Positions 41,572 through 50,631 of a stretch of DNA of 64,000 nt are shown piece by piece. The notes under the pieces are model-generated. The model was not told the origin of the DNA. It searched no databases and was given only the letters and a program-made list of their open reading frames with translations. Position numbers and translations under genes: made by a program. The DNA is taken from contig CAWFQH010000005.1 of NCBI GenBank assembly GCA_963817945.1, positions 434,001 to 498,000 on the forward strand, in the 5' to 3' direction. Position 1 is the stretch's first letter; each line of letters begins with the position of its first letter. This DNA comes from VRUE01 sp963817945 (GTDB lineage: Bacteria; Actinomycetota; Thermoleophilia; Solirubrobacterales; 70-9).

Positions 41572-42393
41572 CTACCAGTCGAACAGGCGCCGGGCGTTCG
41601 CCTCAACCGTCCGCTCCAGCTCCTCGTAGGAGACGCCGCGAACCTCAGCGACGGCCTTCGCGGTGTCAACGACATAGGCCGGCTGGTTCGGCTTGCCGCG
41701 CACGGTTTGCGGCGCCAGGTAGGGCGCGTCGGTCTCGACCAAGAGGAGGTCCTCGGACAGCTTCGCCGCCGCCTCGCGCAAGTCGTCGGAGGCCGGGTAG
41801 GTGGTGTGGCCGGCAAACGAGCAGTACCAGCCGCGCTCGGCAGCATCGTCGACCCGCCAGGGAGCCGAGAAGCAGTGCAGAACGACGGTAAGGCCCGCGG
41901 CACAGGCGTCGAGGACCTCGAAGACCTCGTCGCTCGCGGTCGTCTCGCCATCGGGGTCGCGACAGTGGATGACGATCGGCAGCTCGCGCTCGCGGGCGAT
42001 CTCGATCTGCGCCTCGAAGGCGCGCCGTTGCTCGGCCGGCGTCGCGGTGTCGCGGTAGTAGTCGATCCCCGCCTCGCCGACCGCCCGCACCTTTTCGTGA
42101 GCGGCCAGTCGAGCTATCTCCTCCGCCGTCGAGTCGTCGAATTCCGCCGCGTCGGTGGGATGGCAGCCGACGCTGGCGAAGACCTCCTCGTGACGCACGG
42201 CCGCCGCGATCGCCAAGGCGTTGGTGTCATCCGGAGGATGCCCGCCACCCGCCTCCTCGCCGGTCACCTTCGGGTTCTCGCTGCGGCCAAGCCCCACGTT
42301 GAGCATCCGCGTCACTCCAGCTTCGCGCGCGGCCGCGACGAGTTCGGCCTCGTCCGGCTCGCAGAGGAACAGATGCGTGTGGGAGTCGATCAC
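41572..42393 (-). CDS. tatD: TatD-family metal-dependent hydrolase (DNase)
   Basis: 273 residues from GTG 42393; the much longer open frame upstream is not coding. Metal ligands: IDSHTHLF at the start, VGEAGIDYYRDTA, PIVIHCRDPDGE, VVLHCFSAP and LLLVETDAPYLAP, followed by RGKPNQPAYV. The family has 3'-exonuclease activity. A palindromic repeat (42419-42471) lies 25 bases upstream in its leader. Confidence 0.94.
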   Translation of the reverse strand: MIDSHTHLFLCEPDEAELVAAAREAGVTRMLNVGLGRSENPKVTGEEAGGGHPPDDTNALAIAAAVRHEEVFASVGCHPTDAAEFDDSTAEEIARLAAHEKVRAVGEAGIDYYRDTATPAEQRRAFEAQIEIARERELPIVIHCRDPDGETTASDEVFEVLDACAAGLTVVLHCFSAPWRVDDAAERGWYCSFAGHTTYPASDDLREAAAKLSEDLLLVETDAPYLAPQTVRGKPNQPAYVVDTAKAVAEVRGVSYEELERTVEANARRLFDW

Positions 42394-42418
42394 CGGCGCG
42401 AGCCTAACCGGACCCGGT

Positions 42419-42471
42419 CGCTTGCGGTGCGACTTCCCCGTCATAGGGAGGGACAACTCGCACCGGAAGCG
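42419..42471 (+). repeat. Palindromic repeat, copy B (19-nt loop family)
   Basis: Arms 42419-42435 and 42455-42471 (17 bp, two mismatches, core GGTGCGACTT) flank a 19-nt loop of the same length and pattern (CxG..ATA..GA.GGA) as copies A and C. It lies 11 bases past the DUF559 stop and 25 bases upstream of tatD. Confidence 0.8.
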
Positions 42472-42482
42472 ATCTGGCCGTT

Positions 42483-43427
42483 TCATTGGGAGTCGGCGAG
42501 GATGCGGCCGATCCGGCCCAACGTGCGGCCGGGTTCGTCTTCCAGCTGGCTCCAGGCGATCCGCACGACGCGGTAGCCGTTCGCGGCGAGGATCTGATCG
42601 CGCCTGCGGTCCTCGCGAAAGGCCTTGGGCGTGTGGTGGGTCTCTTCCCCGTCGGTTTCGACGACGAGACGCTGCTCCTCCCAGAGGAAGTCGACCTCGA
42701 TGCGCTCGCCGTCGAGCCACAGCACGGCGTTGCAGCGCGGTCGGGGCACGCCCGCCTCCCAGGCCGCAGCGAACATTCGCGCCTCCATGGTGCTGCGCAG
42801 GCGCTCTGGGCGTCCGCCTGCTGTGCGCCACGGCGCCACGAGCCGTCGCAACGTCGGGGCTCCGCGCCGGCGACGACGAGCAAGTATGCGGTCGATCGCG
42901 TCTACGTCGAGCAGCCGCAGGAAGGCTGCCTGCTCGACCATGCGGCGCAGGCTTTTCTCGCCGAGCTGACCAGCCATGTCGACAAGGGTGCGGGAGGCGG
43001 TGGTGGTGGGAATTCCCGCTCGCGTTGCGGCTTCGTCGGAGCCGAAAGGGACACAGTGCCAGCGAATTCCTTGGACGCTCCTCCCCGCTCTGCTTGGGCA
43101 GCTTACGTCGACCAGCGCCGGCCGACGATCCCAGAGGCCGAACAGCTCGGCGGCCGTAGCATGGGACACGACCGCGCCCTCGCCGCAGACCAGCACCGCC
43201 GCCAGCATCGAACCGTGACGAGTGACTGCACGATGGCCGACCGCGAAGACGCCGCGGAACAGCCGGTGCAGCGTGCCGCCAGCCAGACGACCGTCGATCA
43301 TCTCGTCGCTGAGGCCGATTGCGCGCAGCTGGCGACGAGATACGACGCCATGCTGGCGGGATGCGACGACGGTAATCGCCTCGCCCCACCCCGCCTCGAT
43401 TCGGTTCCGGTGCGACTTGTCAGTCAT
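42483..43427 (-). CDS. AbiEi-type HTH plus DUF559 (PD-(D/E)XK) endonuclease-like protein
   Basis: 314 residues from ATG 43427. The N-terminal winged helix is of the AbiEi type (SRQHGVVSRRQLRAIGLSDE, GGTLHRLFRGVFAVGHRAV), followed by the family block LVCGEGAVVSHATAAELFGL. The C-terminal DUF559 domain is Vsr-like, with ERIEVDFLWEEQRLVVETDG giving Asp and ExD, then REDRRRDQILAANGYRVVRI. No toxin partner is adjacent, so a classical AbiE system is unlikely. The start codon lies in the loop of palindrome C, and palindrome B begins just after the stop. No Shine-Dalgarno is visible. Confidence 0.82.
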   Translation of the reverse strand: MTDKSHRNRIEAGWGEAITVVASRQHGVVSRRQLRAIGLSDEMIDGRLAGGTLHRLFRGVFAVGHRAVTRHGSMLAAVLVCGEGAVVSHATAAELFGLWDRRPALVDVSCPSRAGRSVQGIRWHCVPFGSDEAATRAGIPTTTASRTLVDMAGQLGEKSLRRMVEQAAFLRLLDVDAIDRILARRRRRGAPTLRRLVAPWRTAGGRPERLRSTMEARMFAAAWEAGVPRPRCNAVLWLDGERIEVDFLWEEQRLVVETDGEETHHTPKAFREDRRRDQILAANGYRVVRIAWSQLEDEPGRTLGRIGRILADSQ

Positions 43428-43457
43428 ATGGAGGGATAAGTCGCACCGGAACCGAAT
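43399..43457 (+). repeat. Palindromic repeat, copy C (19-nt loop family)
   Basis: Arms 43399-43418 and 43438-43457 are a perfect 20-bp inverted repeat around a 19-nt loop (43419-43437). The left arm is inside the DUF559 coding region (it encodes DKSHRNRIE), the ATG is in the loop, and the right arm lies 27 bases before metH. Its loop matches A and B at ten invariant positions. Confidence 0.9.
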
Positions 43458-43484
43458 TCGCCCCCCGGTAGCCTCTTTCGACAC

Positions 43485-46400
43485 ATGCCGGATCGCGATT
43501 TCATAGCCGCCACGCGGGAGCGCGTCGTCGTCTTCGACGGCGGCATGGGTGCAACCCTGGAGCAGTTCGAGCTGAGCCAGGAGGACTACGGCGGCCTCGA
43601 AGGCAAGTGCCACGAGGCGCTGGTGCTGAACCGCCCCGACGTGATCGAGGGCGTCCACGCCTCAATGCTCGAGGCCGGCGCCGAGGTGGTCGAGACCGAC
43701 ACCTTCCAGGGGTCGCGGCTGAAGCTCGAAGAGTGGGGCCTCGGCGAGCACACGCTCGAGATCAACACGAAGGCGGCGCAGATCGCCCGCAAGGCCGCAG
43801 GTGAGGAGCGCTTCGTCGCCGGCTCGATCGGCCCAACCGGGTTCTTGCCTGCCTCCGACGACCCGACCCTGGGCGACATCTCCTTCGGCCGGCTGGTCGA
43901 AGTCTTCGCCGAGCAGGCTCGCGGCCTCGTCGACGGGGGCGCCGACCTGATCATCGTCGAGACGGCACAGGACATCCTCGAGGTCAAGGCAGCGATCTTC
44001 GGTGCCCGCGAAGCCTTTAAGGAGGCGGGTCGCACGTTGCCAATCCAGGCCAGCGTCTCGCTGCTGCCACAGGGCGGCAAGATGCTGCTCGGCACCGACA
44101 TCGCCGCCGTGCTGACCACGCTCGCGGCGCTCGACGTCGACGCGATCGGCCTCAACTGCTCGACTGGGCCCGAGGACATGCGCGACGCGATCCGCTACCT
44201 GGGCGAGAACAGTCCTCTGCCCGTCCATTGCATCCCCAACGCCGGCCTGCCCCTGCAGGGGCCCGACGGCGAGACGATCTTCCCCGAAGAGCCCGGGCCG
44301 CTGGCGGCGACGCTGGGTGAGTTCGTCGAGCGCTACGGCGTCGGCATCGTCGGCGGTTGCTGCGGGACGACGCCGGAGCACATTGCCGCGATCCGCGAAC
44401 GGGTCGAGGGGCAAGTGCCGGGCGAGCGGCCAGCGCCGGGGCCGATCCAGGTCTCCTCGATGATGACCGCCACCCCGCTCGTGCAGGAGCCGCGCCCGAC
44501 CCTGGTCGGCGAGCGCGTCAACTCGCAGGGCTCGCGCAAAGCGAAGGAGCTGCTGCTGGCCGATGACTACGACGGCCTCGTCCAGGTCGCCGAAGACCAG
44601 GTCCAGGGCGGCGCCCACGTGCTCGACGTCTGCGTGGCGCTGACCGAGCGCCAGGACGAGGACGAGCAGATGGTGGCCGTGGTGGAGCGGGTCTCGCTGA
44701 CCCAGCCGGCGCCAATTCAGGTCGACTCGACCGAGCCCGACGTGATCGCGGCGGCGCTGGAGCAGATCCCCGGCCGGGCGATCGTCAACTCGATCAACCT
44801 CGAGGCTGGTCGCGACAAGGCCGACGTCGTCGTGCCGCTGGCGGTGGCGCATGGGGCCGCGCTGATCGCGCTGACGATCGACGAGGTCGGGATGGCGAAG
44901 ACCGCCGAGCGCAAGGTCGAGATCGCCAAGCGGATCCGCGATATCGCCTGCGAGGAGCACGGCCTCGATCCCGAGGCGCTGATCTTCGACGCGCTCACCT
45001 TCACCCTGACCACCGGCGACGAGGAGTGGAAGCCGTCGGCGGTAGAGACGATCGAGGGCATCCGCCGGATCAAGGCCGAGATCCCGGGGGTCAAGACCTC
45101 GCTCGGCGTCTCCAACGTCTCCTTCGGCGTCGGCCAGCCGGCTCGCGCCGTCCTCAACTCGGTCTTCCTCCACCACTGCGTCGAGGCGGGTCTCGACCTG
45201 GCGATGGTCAACCCCAACCACATCACGCCATACAGCGAGATCTCCGACGAGGAGCGCGAGCTGACCGACGACCTCGTCTTCAACCGGCGCGACAACGCGC
45301 TGGAGCGCTTCATCGCCCACTTCGAGTCGAAGGGCGAGGGGGAGGAGGCCGAGGAGGCCGCCGACCCGACCGAGGGCATGGAGCCCGAGGAGGCCCTGCA
45401 CTGGCACGTTCTGCGCCGCAAGAAGGATGGAGTCGAGGACTGGATCGACCGATCGGTGGAGAAGATCGGCGCCGTCCCCACTCTGAACGAGGTGCTGCTG
45501 CCGGCGATGAAGGAGGTCGGCGACAAGTTCGGCGCCGGCGAACTGATCCTCCCCTTCGTCCTGCAGTCGGCCGAAGTGATGAAGCGCGCCGTGGCGCAGC
45601 TGGAGAATTACCTCGATCGGATCGACGGTCACACCAAGGGCAAGGTCGTGATCGCGACCGTGTTCGGCGACGTCCACGACATCGGCAAGTCGCTGGTCAA
45701 CACGATCCTCACCAACAACGGCTACACCGTGATCGACCTCGGCAAGCAGGTCCCGGTCGACACGATCATCGAGGCGGCGGTGGAGAACGAGGCCGACGCG
45801 ATCGGCCTCTCCGCCCTGCTCGTTTCGACCTCGAAGCAGATGCCAATCTGCGTCCAGGAGCTGCACCAGCGCGGGCACGAGTTCCCCGTGCTAATCGGCG
45901 GCGCCGCGATCAACCGCGACTTCGGCCGCCGCACGCTCTACCCGCACGGCAAGGAGTCAGACGACGTCTACGAGCCGGGCGTCTTCTACTGCAAGGACGC
46001 CTTCCAGGGGCTGGACACGATGGATGCGCTGATCGACGCGGAGGCGCGCACGGCACTGGTCGAGCGGATCCGCGCCGAGGCCAGGCAGCTGCGCGAGAAG
46101 CCGGTCGTGATCGACGACGGCCCGCCGACCAGCGACGCCAGCGTCCGCTCCGCCGCGCGCATCGACAACCCCATCCCCGAGCCGCCCTTTCTCGGCGTGC
46201 GCGAGGTCGAGATCGACTTCGACCAAGTCTTCCCCTACCTCGACCGCCACGTACTCTTCAAGCTGCACTGGGGCGGCAAAGGGGTGAAGGGCGAGGCCTG
46301 GCGCGAGCTGATCGAGGGCAACGGCTCCGAGGAGGGCTTCGCGCCGCGGCTGGAGCGGATGTGGCGCGAACAGGACTACCTGCAACCACGGGCGCGGCTT

Positions 46401-47036
46401 GGCTACTTCCCCTGCAACGCCGTGGGCAATGAGCTGATCGTCTTCGACCCGGAGGACCCGGCGCGCGAGCTGGAGCGGCTCGTCTTCCCACGGCAGCCGA
46501 AGCACGACCGCATCTGCCTCGCCGACTTCTTCCGCCCGCTGGAATCAGATTCCCGCCCACCCGAGCGCGATGTCGTGGCGCTGCAGGGCGTCACCGTCGG
46601 GCCGGAGGTGACCGAGCTGATCGGGCGGCTTGAGCGCGAAGGCGAGTTCGCCGAGCAGCTCTATGTGCACGGGCTCGGTGTGCAGGCGGCCGAGGGGTTG
46701 GCGGAGTGGCTGCACTCCGAGGTGCGCCGCGCCTTGGGCATCGACCTCGGCCAGGGCCGCCGCTACTCCTGGGGCTACCCCGCCTGCCCGGACCAGTCCG
46801 AGCACGAGAAGGTTTGGCGCCTGCTCGACCTGGAGCAGATCGGCATGACCCTCTCTGACGGCTACGCGGTGATGCCCGAGCAGTCGACGGTGGCGATCGT
46901 CGCCCACCATCCCCAGGCCGTCTACTTCGGCATGAAGTCCGGCTTCATCCCCGAGCAGGAGGCGCCCGACGAGCTGATCGCCGGCACCGAGCGCGGCGGC
47001 ACCCTGCCGCCCGAGCGCGAGCCGGTGGAGTCCTAG
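43485..47036 (+). CDS. metH: Cobalamin-dependent methionine synthase MetH
   Basis: 1183 residues, all modules present. Homocysteine domain (about 1-320): DGGMGATLEQF, LNCSTGPEDM and the zinc cysteines in GGCCGTTPEHI. Pterin domain (about 335-620): LVGERVNSQGSRKAKELL and LDVCVAL. Cobalamin domain: GDVHDIGKSLVNTIL with the lower-ligand histidine near residue 730. Activation domain (about 920-1180): EAWRELIEGN and YSWGYPACPDQSEH for SAM. It transfers methyl from methyl-THF to homocysteine. No B12 riboswitch is visible in the short leader; palindrome C is there instead. Confidence 0.97.
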   Translation: MPDRDFIAATRERVVVFDGGMGATLEQFELSQEDYGGLEGKCHEALVLNRPDVIEGVHASMLEAGAEVVETDTFQGSRLKLEEWGLGEHTLEINTKAAQIARKAAGEERFVAGSIGPTGFLPASDDPTLGDISFGRLVEVFAEQARGLVDGGADLIIVETAQDILEVKAAIFGAREAFKEAGRTLPIQASVSLLPQGGKMLLGTDIAAVLTTLAALDVDAIGLNCSTGPEDMRDAIRYLGENSPLPVHCIPNAGLPLQGPDGETIFPEEPGPLAATLGEFVERYGVGIVGGCCGTTPEHIAAIRERVEGQVPGERPAPGPIQVSSMMTATPLVQEPRPTLVGERVNSQGSRKAKELLLADDYDGLVQVAEDQVQGGAHVLDVCVALTERQDEDEQMVAVVERVSLTQPAPIQVDSTEPDVIAAALEQIPGRAIVNSINLEAGRDKADVVVPLAVAHGAALIALTIDEVGMAKTAERKVEIAKRIRDIACEEHGLDPEALIFDALTFTLTTGDEEWKPSAVETIEGIRRIKAEIPGVKTSLGVSNVSFGVGQPARAVLNSVFLHHCVEAGLDLAMVNPNHITPYSEISDEERELTDDLVFNRRDNALERFIAHFESKGEGEEAEEAADPTEGMEPEEALHWHVLRRKKDGVEDWIDRSVEKIGAVPTLNEVLLPAMKEVGDKFGAGELILPFVLQSAEVMKRAVAQLENYLDRIDGHTKGKVVIATVFGDVHDIGKSLVNTILTNNGYTVIDLGKQVPVDTIIEAAVENEADAIGLSALLVSTSKQMPICVQELHQRGHEFPVLIGGAAINRDFGRRTLYPHGKESDDVYEPGVFYCKDAFQGLDTMDALIDAEARTALVERIRAEARQLREKPVVIDDGPPTSDASVRSAARIDNPIPEPPFLGVREVEIDFDQVFPYLDRHVLFKLHWGGKGVKGEAWRELIEGNGSEEGFAPRLERMWREQDYLQPRARLGYFPCNAVGNELIVFDPEDPARELERLVFPRQPKHDRICLADFFRPLESDSRPPERDVVALQGVTVGPEVTELIGRLEREGEFAEQLYVHGLGVQAAEGLAEWLHSEVRRALGIDLGQGRRYSWGYPACPDQSEHEKVWRLLDLEQIGMTLSDGYAVMPEQSTVAIVAHHPQAVYFGMKSGFIPEQEAPDELIAGTERGGTLPPEREPVES

Positions 47037-49358
47037 CTACGCACCGACGCGTTCGCGGCCCTCGCTGCGAGCCGGGTGGGGATCCAGCCGGACCGACGAG
47101 GAGGAGAGCGCCTGCACGCGCAGGTCGCTCCAGGTGAGGCCTTCACGCACCAGCGAGGGGAGGCCGAGGGCGACCGCGGTGGCGATCTCAACCGCCTGCA
47201 GGATCACCCCGTAGGCAAGGGCGTCGGCGGTGCCGATGCCGAAGCCGGTGTGGAGGACGCTGATCACCGCCAGCTGAAAGACGCCGATGTTGGAGGGCGT
47301 CGCTGGCACCACCGCGGTGACGTTGACGGCGAAGAGGACGGCGGCGGCGGCACCGATGCTGGCTTCGTCACTGAGTCCCAGCGCCGCGAACAGCGCCCAG
47401 CACGCGAAGAGCTGGATCGCCCAGGCGGAGAGCTGGGCCCCGGCGGCGAGGGCGCCGCGGCGCGGCGTGCGGAAGACCGCCAGCCCCGTTCGCACCTGCA
47501 CCAACGCTGCCCGCACCGATGCGCCGGCGCGGGCGAGGCGACCGCTGCCGCCGCGCCGCATCAGCGCCGGCGCCAGCAGGACGAGGACGAGCAGCCCGAG
47601 CGGCACCAAGCTGAAGGCGAAGAGCTTCTCGGTGCTGGAGTGGAAGAGGTCGGTGCTGGAGACGATGATCACGCCGAGCAGGAAGAGGGCGACCAGGTTC
47701 AGGATCGTCTGCGAGACCAGGGTGCCGAGCAGAACCGGGAAGGTCTCGCGCATGCGGCCGGTGCGCCGGGCAAGCGTCATCGCACGGGCTGGCTCGCCCA
47801 ATCGTGCTGGCAAGGTCGCCGACATGAGGACGCCGATCATCGTCGCCGAGGTGACGTCACGGCGGCGAACCGGCCGGTTCGGCAGCGCGGCGCGCACGAT
47901 GCCGTACCAGGAGGCAGCGCGGAAGAAGAGGGAGAGGGCCATCAGGGCGCAGGCGACGAGCACCCAGGTGATGTCGGAGCGGACGATGCTGGAGAGGACG
48001 TTGTCGACGCCGATCTTCTGCGCCGCCAGCGCGGTGAGGCCGACGCCGAGCGCCCCCGCCACGCCCAGTCCCGCCCGCCGCGCAATGCGACGCCGCCGGC
48101 TGCCCCGCTGCGCCGGTGCCGGATCGAGCGAAGGCAGCCGCTGGGGGGGCTGCGGCGGGTTGCCGTCGGCGGGTCGCGCCCCGGCCCAATGCGCGAGCCG
48201 CTCGGCCGCCGTTGCCGGCGCCGGCGCCTCGATTGCCCGCTCGTAGACCGCGGTGACGCGGTCCGCGACGTGCGGCCAGGCGTAGCGTTGGGCGCTTTCG
48301 CGCGCCGCCGCCCCCATCGCCGCCAGGCGCTCGGGTTGGTGATAGGCGCGCTGCAGCTCTTCTGCCAGCCGCTGCGGGTCACCGGGTGGGACGAGGACGC
48401 CGTCGACCCCGTCGGTGACGACGTCCCTGTAGCCAGCGATCGCCGAGGCGAGCGCCGGGGTGCCGGCGGCGAAGGCCTCGGTGAGGACCATGCCGAAGCT
48501 CTCGCCGGCAAGCGACGGAGCGCAGAGCAGGTCTGCCCCGTGCAGCGCCTCCCAGAGGCGCTCGCCCGAGACCCGCCCGCAGACCTCGATCGACTTCATC
48601 GTCTCGGGATTGGCGAGGTAGCGGAGCACGTCCTCGCGCTCGGCCCCGATCACTGTCAGGCGCGCCGGTACGTGCTCGATCAAGGCGTCGAAGGCGGTCA
48701 GCAGGATCGGTAGCCCCTTGCGCTCCTCGGCCCGGCCGACGAACACGATCCGGAGCTCCTCGCTGGGCGGCTTCGGCCCCTTCGAAGCGGCCTCGACGTC
48801 GACGCCGTTGGGAATGATCTCGTAGCGGCCTCCGTACCAGCGGCGACCGGTCCAGGCGGCCGCCTCGGAAACGGCGATCCGCGCGGCGAGCCGGTTGAAC
48901 ACGCGTCGGGCTCCCAGCGCAGAGGCAATGTGATTGGGGAACCCCTTGGTCGAGTAGGTGTGGAAGGTGCCCACGACGGGCGCCCGCGCGCCGAGGGCGG
49001 CGTTCCAGCCGACCAGGGGCACCAGCGGCTCGTGGACGTGAATGACGTCGTAGCCGCCACGGCGCAGCTCCCTCCGCACCCGAGCTACACCCCCGCTCGG
49101 GGAGGCCGAGAGGTTGGACACCGCTCCGTTGGCGCCGATGCCAATCGTCCGCCCGAGCGGCATCAGGTAGTCCGGCACCTCGTGCGCTTCGGGCGCGGCA
49201 CGATGCAGCGCCCGGCTGAGCCGGTCCGGGGGGTCGACGGGAGCGAGCACACGGACGTGATGGCCACGACCGAGGTACTCCTCGGCGAGTGCCTCGACGT
49301 GCCGGTTCACGCCGCCCTGATAGCTCCAGGAATATGGCGAGACAAGGGCAATCCGCAC
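47037..49358 (-). CDS. PimA-like GT4 glycosyltransferase fused to UPF0104/LPG-flippase-like domain
   Basis: 773 residues from GTG 49358. The first 380 residues are a GT-B transferase: ALVSPYSWSYQGGVNRHVEA, DVIHVHEPLVPLVGWNAAL, IIPNGVDVEA, FVGRAEERKGL and the ESFGMVLTEAFAAG nucleotide-sugar motif, close to phosphatidylinositol mannosyltransferase PimA. A Pro-rich linker of about 60 residues leads to a UPF0104-type membrane domain (ATLPARLGEPARAMTLARRT, VVPATPSNIGVFQLA). The fusion suggests synthesis and flipping of a glycolipid by one protein (inference). It follows the upstream membrane gene by 6 bases. Confidence 0.88.
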   Translation of the reverse strand: MRIALVSPYSWSYQGGVNRHVEALAEEYLGRGHHVRVLAPVDPPDRLSRALHRAAPEAHEVPDYLMPLGRTIGIGANGAVSNLSASPSGGVARVRRELRRGGYDVIHVHEPLVPLVGWNAALGARAPVVGTFHTYSTKGFPNHIASALGARRVFNRLAARIAVSEAAAWTGRRWYGGRYEIIPNGVDVEAASKGPKPPSEELRIVFVGRAEERKGLPILLTAFDALIEHVPARLTVIGAEREDVLRYLANPETMKSIEVCGRVSGERLWEALHGADLLCAPSLAGESFGMVLTEAFAAGTPALASAIAGYRDVVTDGVDGVLVPPGDPQRLAEELQRAYHQPERLAAMGAAARESAQRYAWPHVADRVTAVYERAIEAPAPATAAERLAHWAGARPADGNPPQPPQRLPSLDPAPAQRGSRRRRIARRAGLGVAGALGVGLTALAAQKIGVDNVLSSIVRSDITWVLVACALMALSLFFRAASWYGIVRAALPNRPVRRRDVTSATMIGVLMSATLPARLGEPARAMTLARRTGRMRETFPVLLGTLVSQTILNLVALFLLGVIIVSSTDLFHSSTEKLFAFSLVPLGLLVLVLLAPALMRRGGSGRLARAGASVRAALVQVRTGLAVFRTPRRGALAAGAQLSAWAIQLFACWALFAALGLSDEASIGAAAAVLFAVNVTAVVPATPSNIGVFQLAVISVLHTGFGIGTADALAYGVILQAVEIATAVALGLPSLVREGLTWSDLRVQALSSSSVRLDPHPARSEGRERVGA

Positions 49359-49364
49359 GAAGCG

Positions 49365-50609
49365 CTAAGGGTAGTCGATGTCGCGGGCAGCACCCGGGCG
49401 TTCGCTTTCGGCCCAGGCGTAGCCGACGAAGGCCGCGAGATAGACGGCGCCGATCTCGAGCAGAAGCGCCCCCGAGTCGTTGGCAACCGTCCCGGCCAGC
49501 GTCGCCGCCAGCGCCCCGGCAAGCCCCGCCCGCAGCGCCGGAACGGGTCCCAGCCAGGTGGCGATGCTCTTCCGCCGCAGCCAGGCGAGGAGCGCGCCGG
49601 CGAGGACGAAAGGAAGTAGCGCGAGCAGGAGCGGGCGCCCGAAGCTCTCCCCCGCCTCGCCCAGGCGCCGCCCGAGGACGCCGAGCACGTCGCCACCGCC
49701 GTCTGCTTGCAGGACGGTGCGCGTGAGGTGCGCGTCGGAGCCGGTGAGCAGGTCGGCGGCGGCAAGCAGGGCCAGCGCTGGCAGTGGCACCAGCAGCGCC
49801 AGCCGCGCCAGCCGCGGGCGTTCGATCGACAGCGCAGCCGCGACAGCGGCGCCGAGCGGCAGCACGATCGCCGCGCCGACGTCCGCCCCATAGCGCCCGT
49901 AGGCGAAGACGAATGAGAAGACGATCCCGACCGCGAGGAACACGGCCGCGCCGCGAGTCGCCACCCGTCGCTGTGAACTTTCACCGTGCCAGGGCACGGC
50001 AAAACTCGACAGCGCCGCTCCGGTCCCGACCAGAACCAGCACGACCAGCGCCGCCTCCAGCTCGTTGCCGATCCCGTAGTAGCGGTGCCCCGCGGCCGGG
50101 TTGGGACCGACCAGCGAGAGCTGAATCAGCGGCGAGCCCGCAATCAGGTCCACCGTATGGGCAATGACGGTTGCGCCGCAGGCGAAGGCGAGCCCCCGAT
50201 AGCCGCTGAGTTCGCCTTTAGCAGCGCTATTCGCAAATAAACGCGAACTCACGAAGAGGGTGGGGGCGGCGAGCAGCGGCCCGCCCAGCATGATGAGAAG
50301 CCGTTCGGCACCGATGCTCGGCTCCAGCGCCGCCCCACCCAGGCACAAAAGCGGCAGATAGACCAGCGAAAGTGCCAACAGCTTCGCTGCCGCCCTGCCC
50401 GCGCGCGCCCGGTCCACGATCAGCGCCAGGCCGAACGCGGCCACCCAGGCCAATAGGGTCACCCCGAGGACCGGTCCGCGGCGGTCGGCAACGTCCCAGA
50501 GGCGGTCCTGCGGCCCCGCATCCCTCACCACCGACAGTGGATCCCCTTGGAAGCCGGCGCCGGCCAGTTGCAGCGCCAGGAGCAGCGCGATCGCCGCCGC
50601 CGCCAGCAC
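49365..50609 (-). CDS. Polytopic membrane protein of unknown function
   Basis: 414 residues from GTG 50609; GTG 50645 is possible but would overlap the divergent HemQ-like start. About ten helices, with conserved-looking polar loops GHRYYGIGNELEAALV, FAYGRYGADVGAAIVLP and GTVANDSGALLLEIGAVY. The YYGIGNE and NDSG motifs recur in membrane proteins tied to envelope polymer export, but I cannot name the family. It probably shares a transcript with the downstream GT4-flippase fusion, which supports an envelope role. Confidence 0.7.
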   Translation of the reverse strand: MLAAAAIALLLALQLAGAGFQGDPLSVVRDAGPQDRLWDVADRRGPVLGVTLLAWVAAFGLALIVDRARAGRAAAKLLALSLVYLPLLCLGGAALEPSIGAERLLIMLGGPLLAAPTLFVSSRLFANSAAKGELSGYRGLAFACGATVIAHTVDLIAGSPLIQLSLVGPNPAAGHRYYGIGNELEAALVVLVLVGTGAALSSFAVPWHGESSQRRVATRGAAVFLAVGIVFSFVFAYGRYGADVGAAIVLPLGAAVAAALSIERPRLARLALLVPLPALALLAAADLLTGSDAHLTRTVLQADGGGDVLGVLGRRLGEAGESFGRPLLLALLPFVLAGALLAWLRRKSIATWLGPVPALRAGLAGALAATLAGTVANDSGALLLEIGAVYLAAFVGYAWAESERPGAARDIDYP

Positions 50610-50631
50610 CCCCGGCGCTATCGTGGGCTCG

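Noticed and set aside
42394..43389. 605-residue version of TatD
   Set aside because: The added part is an off-frame reading of the DUF559 gene; TatD homology begins at GTG 42393.
42483..43427. AbiE toxin-antitoxin locus
   Set aside because: Only the AbiEi-type winged helix is present and it is fused to a nuclease-like domain; there is no AbiEii nucleotidyltransferase next to it.
43400..43484. Cobalamin or SAM riboswitch before metH
   Set aside because: The gap is too short and filled by palindrome C; no B12 box or S-box bases are seen.
43428..43658. 391-residue version of the DUF559 protein
   Set aside because: The upstream residues come from the antisense of metH and the palindrome; the AbiEi-type domain fits ATG 43427.
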